From contig JACQHI010000110.1 in the NCBI GenBank assembly GCA_016199105.1, positions 1 to 5,921 of the forward strand: a stretch of 5,921 bases of DNA. Reading direction: 5' to 3'. Source of the stretch: Lentisphaerota bacterium (GTDB lineage: Bacteria; Verrucomicrobiota; Kiritimatiellia; JAAZAB01). The translations under genes and the position numbers were made by a program. The notes under the pieces are model-generated. The model saw only the letters and a list, made by a program, of their open reading frames with translations. It did not search any database and was not told the origin of the DNA. Positions 1 through 5,517 of the stretch are shown here, in pieces (position 1 is the stretch's first letter; every line of letters begins with the position of its first letter).

Positions 1-33
1 GAAATGAGGAAGGATGAATTATGAATGAGGAAA
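1..33 (+). repeat. Left arm of inverted repeat around the four-helix-bundle gene
   Basis: A purine-rich arm built from variations of ATGAATGAGGAA. It pairs with 433-465; the mismatches are at bases 2, 8, 20, 22 and 29. The arm contains the ribosome binding site (AAGGA, bases 10-14) and the ATG at 21-23 of the gene, so stem formation in RNA would cover the translation start. Confidence 0.75.
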
Positions 34-407
34 AGGGAGGGGAGCCGGAGCAACCACGCGATTTAAAGGAACGGACGGAAGGATATGCCTTGCGGATTAT
101 CAGGCTGTATTCCGCCCTGCCGAAGAAAGATGAGGTGGCGCAGACGTTGGGACGACAGCTATTGCGGTCGGGCACATCCGTTGGAGCGAACTACCGGGAA
201 GCCAATCGCGGAAGATCAAAGGCCGAGTTCATCGCAAAAATGGGGGACTCTTTGAAGGAGTTGGACGAATCCGACTACTGGCTTGGCTTGCTTTTGAAGG
301 CGAATGTCATGGCCGACAGCCTGCTCGTTCCGTTGATCGACGAAACGAACGAGTTGATGGCCATTTTCTGTGCGATCATCAAAAAAACCCGCGACGGCCT
401 TCGCTGA
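21..407 (+). CDS. Four-helix-bundle protein of the 23S rRNA intervening-sequence (S23/IVP) family
   Basis: This 128-residue protein belongs to the small all-helical family first seen encoded in 23S rRNA intervening sequences and related to the Avd accessory protein of diversity-generating retroelements. The recognisable core runs from about residue 22 to 92: the helix with YALRIIRLYSALP (22-34), then GRQLLRSGTSVGANYREA (44-61), GRSKAEFIAKMGDSLKEL (64-81) and DYWLGLLL (85-92), followed by a last helix to about 122. Length and motif order are normal for the family. The first 18 or so residues are charged and not conserved. The ATG at 21 has AAGGA six bases upstream. It is the only plus-strand gene here and sits inside an inverted repeat. 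The molecular role of free-standing members is not established; nucleic-acid binding through the basic surface is plausible. Confidence 0.9.
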   Translation: MNEEKGGEPEQPRDLKERTEGYALRIIRLYSALPKKDEVAQTLGRQLLRSGTSVGANYREANRGRSKAEFIAKMGDSLKELDESDYWLGLLLKANVMADSLLVPLIDETNELMAIFCAIIKKTRDGLR

Positions 408-432
408 GTTTTTTCGTCATTCTTTAATTCGA

Positions 433-465
433 TTTCTTCATTCCTCATTCATCCTTCTTCATTCC
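433..465 (-). repeat. Right arm of inverted repeat around the four-helix-bundle gene
   Basis: A pyrimidine-rich arm, made of TTCATTCCTC-like units, that is complementary to bases 1-33. It begins 25 bases after the four-helix-bundle stop codon and ends just short of the hydrolase-like stop codon at 469-471. A stem made of the two arms could also hinder transcription leaving the hydrolase-like gene; that is inference. Confidence 0.75.
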
Positions 466-468
466 AAA

Positions 469-2247
469 TCATACGATGTCCGAGATGCGGGGCAGCATGC
501 GCACTTTGCTGTCGGGGTGGCAAGCCCACCACTTGAGCTCCATCCACATCCGCAGGCGGCCGAGGCCGGACAGGTCGCGCTTGGGGCCGTGCCAGGAATA
601 ACCGGAGCCGACGTATTTCGTGGCGATGTCCCGCGCGGCGTCCTTCTGGTTTTCCTCCAGCAGGCAGAGCGCTTCGATGAAATCCATGGCGGGGGCTTCG
701 CCGTCGAGCCGCGGGGCGAGTTCGGCGCGGGCGAATTCCTTCAGAGTGCTCTTCGGATGATAGGTCCAGTGGCGCATGGCCAGGTAGTTCAATTGCCAGG
801 TCATGGTGCGGCTGCTGGCTTCGCCGTGGATGCTGATGCCTTCCAGGCCGGACTCCCACGAGCGCAAACAACCCTCGGCGAAAGCGCTGAGGGCCAGGCC
901 TGACCGCGGCACGGGCGACCACTGGCTGCCCTGGTGCATGAAGCCGGCGGAGCGAGGCGTCGGCGGCCGGAGGCCCTTGGGCCAGGCGGGATTGTCATAG
1001 ACCCGGTCCGGCAGGGATGCGTTCATCCAGTCCCGCAGCGGGATGGGCATTTTCATCAGCATGCCGCTCAGGGTCCACATGCAGATCGCGCTTTTCGGCA
1101 TATGTTTGGCGAAGTAGGGTTCCTGGGCGCCGAGGCCGCGGTCCTGGCCGTTGGGCCGGTTGGAATCGAATCCGCAGTAAGGGACATAGATGTTCCAGGC
1201 CCGGGGGTTCAGGCGGTCATAGACTTCCAGGGCCTGCCGGTAGGCCGCATACTGGTCTTTCAGGAAATCCTCCTCCCCGCCGGGAATGCGCTTGCGGCTT
1301 TTCACGGCGAGCGGGGAGTGGTCCACGATGTAATCCCCGTTTTCCATATAGACGCCGCCGATGGGAAAAGCTTTGGCCATCCACTCGAGGGATTTCCGGA
1401 TATAGGCCTGGCTTTCCGGGTGGAAGGGGGAGAGATTGCCGCCCGGCGTACCGTTCTTTTCGTGGCCGCCCAGCCCGGGGTTGTGCGCCATGAAGGTTTC
1501 CAGGTTGGCCGGATGCTCGCCCTCGTAATAGATGCCGCTGTAGGAGGTGACGCCCAGGCCGGGCAGGACGGCCACGCCGCGGTCCTCCCCGTAGCGCGCG
1601 ATATCGTAGGCGAACGCCTCCCCGCCATGGCTGTCGCGGAAGAAACCGCTGATCATCACGGCATTGAAGCGCATGTCCACGGCATGATCGATGAGGCGCT
1701 TGTAGTCCTCGAGAAACGTTTCGGGCCGTTTCAGATACGGGTTGTTGCAGCCGTTGACCTGGTTGCCGGGATCGTCGAGCACCCAGTTGGTGGAGTGGTC
1801 CCACGTCCAGTAAAAGCGCAGGGGGAAAGCTGGGATTTCCTTGCGTTCGCCGCCGCGATACACGAGGGACGGGGGCGCCCATTCGCTCCAGAGAACGGCT
1901 TCGGAGAGTCCGGCCAGGGCGCCAAAGCGGTCCCCGCCGACGACCAGCAGGACCCGGCCGGCGGCGTGCGGCACGGCGCGGATCCAGTAGGCGCCGGTTT
2001 TCGGGAGGGTGGGGATTTTAACCTTCAACAGCCGGGCCATGTTGCGGGCGGCGTCCGTGCCGGCCACGCAGGCGGCGAGCGCATCCTCCCGTTTCAGGAA
2101 GGTGGCGTCGATCAATTCGGCCGGCATGTGCTTGAAGCGATCCGCGCCCAGTTTCTTTTGGGCGAGATCGAGGCCGGCCCGGAGAATGTCGCGGTCCAGG
2201 CAGAGCAGCAGTTTTCCGTCGGGTCGCAGACGCAGTGCATCGGTCAT
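469..2247 (-). CDS. Putative glycoside hydrolase, GH20/GH67/GH84-like fold, family unassigned
   Basis: A 592-residue protein with the layout of hexosaminidase/alpha-glucuronidase type hydrolases. Residues 1-138 look like the alpha/beta domain that precedes the barrel, with the typical nucleotide-fold-like stretch GRVLLVVGGDRFGALAG (97-113). A (beta/alpha)8-barrel follows from about 140, opening with FYWTWDHSTNW (145-155). Likely active-site segments are GFFRDSHGGE (201-210), VLPGLG (227-232), VYMENGDY (299-306) and SIHGEASS (472-479). The C-terminal part from about 480 is helical. Candidate acidic catalytic residues are E302, D305 and E476, judged from the family pattern rather than proven. 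There is no signal peptide, so it should act in the cytoplasm, perhaps on imported oligosaccharides. The substrate cannot be named. AAGGAG sits 8 bases before the ATG. The gene appears complete. Confidence 0.75.
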   Translation of the reverse strand: MTDALRLRPDGKLLLCLDRDILRAGLDLAQKKLGADRFKHMPAELIDATFLKREDALAACVAGTDAARNMARLLKVKIPTLPKTGAYWIRAVPHAAGRVLLVVGGDRFGALAGLSEAVLWSEWAPPSLVYRGGERKEIPAFPLRFYWTWDHSTNWVLDDPGNQVNGCNNPYLKRPETFLEDYKRLIDHAVDMRFNAVMISGFFRDSHGGEAFAYDIARYGEDRGVAVLPGLGVTSYSGIYYEGEHPANLETFMAHNPGLGGHEKNGTPGGNLSPFHPESQAYIRKSLEWMAKAFPIGGVYMENGDYIVDHSPLAVKSRKRIPGGEEDFLKDQYAAYRQALEVYDRLNPRAWNIYVPYCGFDSNRPNGQDRGLGAQEPYFAKHMPKSAICMWTLSGMLMKMPIPLRDWMNASLPDRVYDNPAWPKGLRPPTPRSAGFMHQGSQWSPVPRSGLALSAFAEGCLRSWESGLEGISIHGEASSRTMTWQLNYLAMRHWTYHPKSTLKEFARAELAPRLDGEAPAMDFIEALCLLEENQKDAARDIATKYVGSGYSWHGPKRDLSGLGRLRMWMELKWWACHPDSKVRMLPRISDIV

Positions 2248-2255
2248 GGCGAAGG

Positions 2256-2261
2256 CTCCTT
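2256..2261 (-). promoter_or_regulatory. Ribosome binding site of the hydrolase-like gene
   Basis: On the minus strand this reads AAGGAG, followed by 8 bases and the ATG at 2247-2245. It fixes the start codon of the 592-residue protein. Confidence 0.8.
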
Positions 2262-2284
2262 CAGGTTCGGGATGCGCAAAAACG

Positions 2285-2300
2285 GGATGTTTTTACATCC
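2285..2300. promoter_or_regulatory. Perfect 6+6 palindrome upstream of the hydrolase-like gene, possible operator
   Basis: GGATGT and ACATCC are separated by four T (plus strand). It lies 38 bases upstream of the start codon of the hydrolase-like gene, a usual place for an operator or a leader hairpin. The size and symmetry fit a helix-turn-helix dimer site, but no regulator gene is in the window and I could not see a convincing promoter beside it. Confidence 0.25.
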
Positions 2301-2453
2301 ACGGCTGACAAGGAACAAGCGCCGAGTTTATCCTGCTTCATGGGGATGTCCGCGGGCCGCTCGTCCTGCCCATCGGCCAGGGAGAGCGGTCCCTACCAAA
2401 CATGACCTGTGCGGGATCGTCCGATGTCGTCGCGATGAGATACGGCAAAAACA

Positions 2454-2563
2454 GGTAGGGCGGCTTGGCCCAAGCCGCCGCGATCCGGAAACCGCCGTTC
2501 ACGGTGAATCGTTCACGATGAACCGACGGCGCGCGTCCCGCGCTGTTACGGGGCGCGCCTACC
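2454..2563 (+). repeat. Palindromic dispersed repeat, copy 1 (GGTAGGG...CCTACC)
   Basis: The unit begins GGTAGGG and ends CCTACC. Its first 41 bases (2454-2494) match 4387-4427 at 39 positions. It opens with a perfect 9-base stem, GGCGGCTTG (2459-2467) and CAAGCCGCC (2471-2479), with a 3-base loop. The middle carries two near-identical 14-base tandem units starting GTTCACG (2497 and 2511). The right half has a second GC-rich stem, GGCGCGC (2528-2534) with GCGCGCC (2553-2559). It resembles REP/MITE-like intergenic elements; no transposase for it is present here. Confidence 0.8.
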
Positions 2564-2661
2564 ATAGAACCGCAATGTTGATATGGAAACGCGGTACTAC
2601 AGGGCGGGGCGGCAGGTGGCGGGCAGGGGATTGTACAGGTCGGAGGCCAAAGCCCATGGAG

Positions 2662-2681
2662 GGCGGCAGGCCCCTGCCGCC
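2662..2681. repeat. Short GC-rich hairpin downstream of the small secreted protein
   Basis: GGCGGCAGG (2662-2670) is followed after two bases by its exact complement CCTGCCGCC (2673-2681), and AGGCC/GGCCT pairs lie outside it at 2644-2648 and 2682-2686. It lies 65 bases beyond the stop codon of the minus-strand gene at 2747. There is no T-tract on either strand, so it is not a standard intrinsic terminator. Confidence 0.5.
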
Positions 2682-2746
2682 GGCCTTCTCGCCTGCCCGC
2701 GCCGTACTCGCAGGTGGGCGGTGGATGCAGCGCAGGGTTGGCGACT

Positions 2747-3298
2747 TCATTTCTGTGAAATCAGGTTGTGTTTGCGGGAGAGGATTACTGACTCTATCTC
2801 CTTGCGTTCAATGTCGGGTACAACTGCATCGAGAACGAGGTGGCCGATGGGGAAGATATAACACTGGTTGAAGGCGCAGAGGGCAGGCTTATCATTCGGT
2901 ATCGCATCTTCCGGTTCCAATTTGATGTCCCCTGGCCTCATGTGCGTCGAGAACACTCGCCGGGCACGAATTAGGATCTTGCGCGGCTCCGAAGGAAATT
3001 TGAGGATATGCTCAAATGTCTCGACATATCGACTGGCGGCATTGGCGTAGAGAACCCTTTCAAAACGGATGCTACCTTCAATGTAGTATTGGCGGTCGAA
3101 ATTCGTTTCAACACCCTCGATCACGAGAAACTTCTTTGGATCGTATTGAATTCGTGCTGTGGCAACTAGGTCGCCAGAATACGTCTCCCACCACCAGATC
3201 GGGTGCGACTCGCCAGTGCGCGCTTGAACCTCGGCAAGTTCAACAGCGTGTACCGTTGAAGATAAAGCGAATAACAAGAGTGCTAAAAAGAGTTTCAT
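2747..3298 (-). CDS. Small secreted protein of unknown function (183 residues)
   Basis: I do not recognise this family. From the chosen ATG (3298-3296) the protein begins with a clear signal peptide: MKLFLALLLFALSS, then a VHA cleavage motif ending at residue 18, so it should be exported. The mature part is about 165 residues with an aromatic patch (WWW, 35-37), several alternating beta-like segments (ARIQYDPKKFLVIEGVE, FDRQYYIEGSIRFERVLYA) and two cysteines at 141 and 146 that could form a disulphide. A TTG five codons upstream (3313) is a possible alternative start; neither has a strong ribosome binding site. The pattern of substitutable third bases and the clean signal peptide argue for a real gene. 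Base composition is AT-richer than the flanking enzyme genes. Confidence 0.7.
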   Translation of the reverse strand: MKLFLALLLFALSSTVHAVELAEVQARTGESHPIWWWETYSGDLVATARIQYDPKKFLVIEGVETNFDRQYYIEGSIRFERVLYANAASRYVETFEHILKFPSEPRKILIRARRVFSTHMRPGDIKLEPEDAIPNDKPALCAFNQCYIFPIGHLVLDAVVPDIERKEIESVILSRKHNLISQK

Positions 3299-3342
3299 TG
3301 AAAAGTGGTCCAAATCGCCACCAGTTGTTCTGCCTTGAAAAC

Positions 3343-3375
3343 AACATGCTCCCTGCGTTCCGCTAGGAGCATGTT
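3343..3375 (-). terminator. Hairpin with T-rich tail downstream of the rubrerythrin relic
   Basis: AACATGCTCC (3343-3352) and GGAGCATGTT (3366-3375) form a perfect 10-base stem with a 13-base loop. Read on the minus strand the stem is followed by GTTTTC, a short T-rich run. It lies about 100 bases beyond the stop of the rubrerythrin remnant, so it may be that gene's original terminator. The loop is long for a terminator and the T run is short, so another kind of inverted repeat is possible. Confidence 0.45.
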
Positions 3376-3471
3376 ATCCTCCAAACTTTTCGGACGGCAT
3401 CGCCGGTGAATGTGGAGCTCCATCGAAAAGGCATCGTTGTTTCATGGGCTGGCTGAATCAAGTCGGTCCGG

Positions 3472-3718
3472 TCAAAAATTGGCCGGGGCGATCTCGAAAT
3501 ACGCCTGCGGATGGTTGCACACCGGACACTGCTTCGGAGCCCCGGGGGCTTCGACCGTGAAGCCGCAATTGCGGCAGCGCCACGTCACTTTCTCCTGCCG
3601 CTGGAAGACGCGTTGCGACTGCACGTTTTCCAGAGAAGGTGTACTTGTTCCGCGCCTGCGATTCGCCCGCAAACGCTTCCTTCAGATTGGCTTCCGTCCG
3701 GCTTCCCTTCAGGTCCAT
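3472..3718 (-). pseudogene. Rubrerythrin remnant: internal deletion plus frame change
   Basis: Rubrerythrin is a cytoplasmic diiron peroxide-scavenging protein with a ferritin-like domain and a C-terminal rubredoxin domain, usually about 190 residues. Here the first 28 codons read MDLKGSRTEANLKEAFAGES then QARNKYTF, the normal start of helix 1. The next homologous residues, from about base 3630, are in another frame: NVQSQRVFQRQEKVTWRCRN and onward to CPVCNHPQAYFEIAPANF at the stop (3472). Compared with known rubrerythrins about 110 residues are missing, including most of the iron-binding ExxH helices. The rubredoxin CRNC and CPVC cysteines are intact. The frame from the original ATG runs on as unrelated residues to 3458. 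The ribosome binding site is intact, so the break seems recent. An ATG at 3672 would give a 66-residue rubredoxin-like product, but its N-terminus is only an out-of-frame reading. An assembly error is the main alternative. Confidence 0.85.
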
Positions 3719-3724
3719 CGTGGT

Positions 3725-3730
3725 CTCCTT
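3725..3730 (-). promoter_or_regulatory. Ribosome binding site of the rubrerythrin remnant
   Basis: On the minus strand this reads AAGGAG, then 6 bases, then the ATG at 3718-3716. It supports this ATG as the original rubrerythrin start. Confidence 0.75.
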
Positions 3731-3782
3731 GTTGTTGTTGCTCGGGACTTCTCTTAGTTATCACTATGGCTGTTAGGCGGTT

Positions 3783-4235
3783 TCATTCGGTGAATCTTCC
3801 GATGGCATTGATCCCATATAATCCGGGGTCCATCTGTCCAAACGCAGGCGCATAACGACCGTCGGCCTCGCGGACGAGGAAAAGGAGAAATTGTTGCTTC
3901 TTCTCGGGATCGAAGGAAATAAGATTGGGGCCGTTGTCAACGGTCTTATTATCGGCACGATAATGGTGAAGGACAAAATCCTTGAGCGTCTTATCGCCTT
4001 TAAGGATGGCAGAGACTCTAAACTTTGTTTCGACGCCGATAACAGGCTGGCCGTGGAAACCTGGGAGGTCAATGTGCTCTTGGGTGTCGTTGGTAGCTGT
4101 AGGAGTGGCAATGACTACCAAGTCGGATTTGTCGAGAAGTTCCTGATACGACCATAGACGAATCATCCGTGCGCCAACAATGCCATTCGAAATCAGAATG
4201 AACACAGTGGTAAGAACAAATAGGCGTTGTTTCAC
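3783..4235 (-). CDS. Small secreted protein of unknown function (150 residues, GTG start)
   Basis: Function not recognised. I choose the GTG at 4235-4233 because it gives a clean signal peptide: KQR, a hydrophobic run LFVLTTVFILIS, and a VGA site near residue 22. The mature protein has ELLDKSDLVVIATPTA (32-47), a beta-like region GVETKFRVSAILKGDK (67-82) that resembles proteins with a 'target of export, cost of growth' style unknown domain only loosely, and a conserved-looking C-terminus FLLFLVREADGRYAPAFGQ (116-134) then DPGLYG. The frame stays open upstream to an ATG at 4457, but those 74 extra residues are proline/serine-rich and read through the palindromic repeat at 4387-4455, so I treat them as non-coding. 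No clear ribosome binding site precedes the GTG. AT-richer than the neighbouring aldolase gene. It ends 64 bases before the rubrerythrin start. Confidence 0.65.
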   Translation of the reverse strand: MKQRLFVLTTVFILISNGIVGARMIRLWSYQELLDKSDLVVIATPTATNDTQEHIDLPGFHGQPVIGVETKFRVSAILKGDKTLKDFVLHHYRADNKTVDNGPNLISFDPEKKQQFLLFLVREADGRYAPAFGQMDPGLYGINAIGRFTE

Positions 4236-4386
4236 GGGTTGGATGGTGGCCGAATCGAGCGATGAAATCAAGCCCGGAGTGGGCGAAGATTCCAAGGAGG
4301 CGGGCGGCGGTTTCAACCCGGCCTTCGCAGACAGAAGGCTTTGTCTCGGCGGAGTAGACCGAAACTGCCCCGCCTTGACAGAAAAA

Positions 4387-4455
4387 GGTAGGGCGGCTTG
4401 GCTCAAGCCGCCGTGATCCGGAAACCGGCGGCGTGTTGAGCCAACACGCCCTACC
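4387..4455 (+). repeat. Palindromic dispersed repeat, copy 2 (GGTAGGGC...GCCCTACC)
   Basis: A compact 69-base version of the repeat at 2454. GGTAGGGC (4387-4394) and GCCCTACC (4448-4455) are exact complements at the ends. Inside are two perfect 9-base stems, each with a 3-base loop: GGCGGCTTG/CAAGCCGCC (4392-4400, 4404-4412) and GGCGTGTTG/CAACACGCC (4430-4438, 4442-4450). A linker GATCCGGAAACCG joins them and is identical to copy 1. The second stem has the same geometry as the first but a different sequence, and differs from the right half of copy 1. Same orientation as copy 1. Confidence 0.85.
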
Positions 4456-4484
4456 ATAAGTCGGTCAGATCATCCAGCGGAAGC

Positions 4485-4511
4485 ATGGTTTTGCTGTAAA
4501 TGATTTTGTCA
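4485..4511 (+). repeat. 27-base dispersed repeat, copy 1
   Basis: It matches the reverse complement of 5841-5867 at 24 of 27 positions, with 17 consecutive identical bases (TGCTGTAAATGATTTTG, 4492-4508). The unit itself contains two related halves, ATGGTTTTG and ATGATTTTG, 13 bases apart as a direct repeat. A short flanking match, ATCCAGCGG at 4472-4480 versus ATCCAGTGG on the minus strand at 5886-5878, extends the similarity with a size change between. Confidence 0.75.
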
Positions 4512-4599
4512 TTATGAATGGTTGCTTGCTGCTTAAGGCGCCAAAGTGCCGCTAATTCGCGCGCTGCTCAAGCGCATTTCCGGGCAGAAAGGTCGAAGT

Positions 4600-5505
4600 T
4601 CAACGCGCCGGGGCGATCCCCTGCCGGTCCCAGAAGCGGGCCACGTCTTTCATTTCCTCGTCCGAGAGCGTGTGTTCGGGAGGGCGCACATGCCTGCGCG
4701 CCACGCCGAAATGCTCCAGTGTCGCGCGCCATCGCCCGTGGAAGTGGGCATAACCGCCGGGCAGGCTGGCCCAGTCGAAGAAGGGCTGGTCCACCGTGAA
4801 CACGAGCTGCCGGGCCTTCGCGAAATCCTCCGCTTCGATGGCCCGCCAGAAGTCCATGGCAATCCATGGCGCGAACGTGGCGAAAGTGCTCAGATATCCC
4901 GTGCTGCCGAAGAGGCGTCCCATCATGAACCGCGATTTCTGTCCGCCGCAGAAGATGGACAGGCGCTTGCCGAATTTGTACAGCAACTCGTAATAGACCC
5001 GGTCCCCCGCGTCCTCCTTCATCCCGACCACCCGGTCGATCTCCACCAGCCGCTCGATCACCGATACGGGCACGTTCCCTTGCAGGATGATGCCCAGTCG
5101 GGTCGCGTCAAGCAGTGCCTTGTAGTGCGCGAGGCGCTCCTGGTCGTCGGCGACGCCCGGGGCTTGAATCTGGAGGCCGTCGGCGCCCGCCGCTTCGGCG
5201 AAGCGGGCGTAGTCCACCGCCAGGCCCGTCCACCAGCCCGCATGGGTCGCCGCGATGGCCACGCCCCGCCCGCCGACGGCTTCGACGAGGACCCGGGTCA
5301 GTTCCTTGATCTCGTCGTAGGTCAGGAGGGCGTAGGCGCTGTCGCCGGCGGTGAGTTCATACACCGTGACGCCGTGCTTCAGGCCCAGTTCGACGATGCT
5401 CCGAACGCCGTCATAGTCCACCGCATGGTCCGCCGTGAACGGCGTGGGGATGGCCGCGATGGGACCGCGCAGCTTGGCCTTGAGTTCGGCGGGTGACAGG
5501 GTCAT
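4600..5505 (-). CDS. Dihydrodipicolinate synthase/N-acetylneuraminate lyase (DapA) family aldolase, divergent
   Basis: A 301-residue (beta/alpha)8-barrel of the class I aldolase family that includes DapA, N-acetylneuraminate lyase and ketodeoxygluconate aldolase. The family start GPIAAIPTPFT (14-24) is clear, and K163 in VVGMKEDAGD (159-168) is the expected Schiff-base lysine. GSTGYLS (200-206) fits the later barrel loop. The substrate-binding GTTGE motif of DapA is replaced by LTAGD (51-55), and the YYN-type segment with the catalytic tyrosine is replaced by QAPGVADD (114-121). It is therefore probably not the lysine-pathway enzyme; a 2-keto sugar acid or similar is more likely, substrate unknown. 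Start chosen at 5505 because AGGAG sits 7 bases upstream; an ATG at 5553 would add 16 atypical residues. Length is normal and the gene intact. GC-rich. Confidence 0.88.
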   Translation of the reverse strand: MTLSPAELKAKLRGPIAAIPTPFTADHAVDYDGVRSIVELGLKHGVTVYELTAGDSAYALLTYDEIKELTRVLVEAVGGRGVAIAATHAGWWTGLAVDYARFAEAAGADGLQIQAPGVADDQERLAHYKALLDATRLGIILQGNVPVSVIERLVEIDRVVGMKEDAGDRVYYELLYKFGKRLSIFCGGQKSRFMMGRLFGSTGYLSTFATFAPWIAMDFWRAIEAEDFAKARQLVFTVDQPFFDWASLPGGYAHFHGRWRATLEHFGVARRHVRPPEHTLSDEEMKDVARFWDRQGIAPAR

Positions 5506-5512
5506 GGGGAAT

Positions 5513-5517
5513 CTCCT
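5513..5517 (-). promoter_or_regulatory. Ribosome binding site of the aldolase-like gene
   Basis: On the minus strand this reads AGGAG, then 7 bases, then the ATG at 5505-5503. It decides between this start and the in-frame ATG at 5553. Confidence 0.75.

Larger units (their letters stand above)
1..465 (+). mobile_element. IVS-like cassette: four-helix-bundle gene enclosed by 33-base inverted repeats
   Basis: Bases 1-33 and the reverse complement of 433-465 match at 28 of 33 positions without a gap. Two of the five mismatches would be G-U pairs in RNA, so a transcript could fold into a long stem with the gene in the loop. This is the layout known for intervening sequences inside 23S rRNA genes, which are stem-closed inserts that often encode this same protein family. 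Here there is no rRNA around it; the right arm ends 3 bases from the stop codon of the neighbouring hydrolase-like gene. No transposase is present, so mobility is inferred from the boundaries and gene content only. The left end may continue beyond the window. Confidence 0.45.
2248..2746. other. Non-coding interval between the hydrolase-like gene and the small secreted protein
   Basis: Five hundred bases with no gene that I can support. In order it holds the ribosome binding site and the palindrome near the hydrolase-like start, a CCCTACC end-like motif at 2391-2397, the 110-base palindromic repeat at 2454-2563, and a short GC-rich hairpin at 2662-2681. Open frames in it continue from antisense readings of neighbouring genes and show no protein-like pattern. 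Confidence 0.7.
4236..4599. other. Non-coding interval between the aldolase-like gene and the GTG-start secreted protein
   Basis: It holds a 6-base hairpin with a 7-base loop (GCCTTC at 4321-4326, GAAGGC at 4334-4339), the second palindromic repeat (4387-4455) and one copy of the 27-base repeat (4485-4511). No separate gene is supported. The minus-strand frame through it is discussed with the secreted-protein entry. Confidence 0.6.

Noticed and set aside
21..407. The four-helix-bundle gene as the Avd protein of a diversity-generating retroelement
   Set aside because: No reverse transcriptase, template repeat or variable repeat is present in the window.
934..2871. A 645-codon open frame on the plus strand
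   Set aside because: It runs opposite the hydrolase-like gene, has no ribosome binding site or domain pattern, and continues through the palindromic repeat. In GC-rich DNA long antisense frames are common.
3472..3672. A 66-residue minus-strand rubredoxin-like gene
   Set aside because: The cysteine motifs are real, but the first residues are an out-of-frame reading of the rubrerythrin start and there is no own ribosome binding site. Treated as part of the pseudogene.
2454..4455. The palindromic repeats as a CRISPR array
   Set aside because: Only two copies, about 1.9 kb apart, of different length, with no regular spacers.
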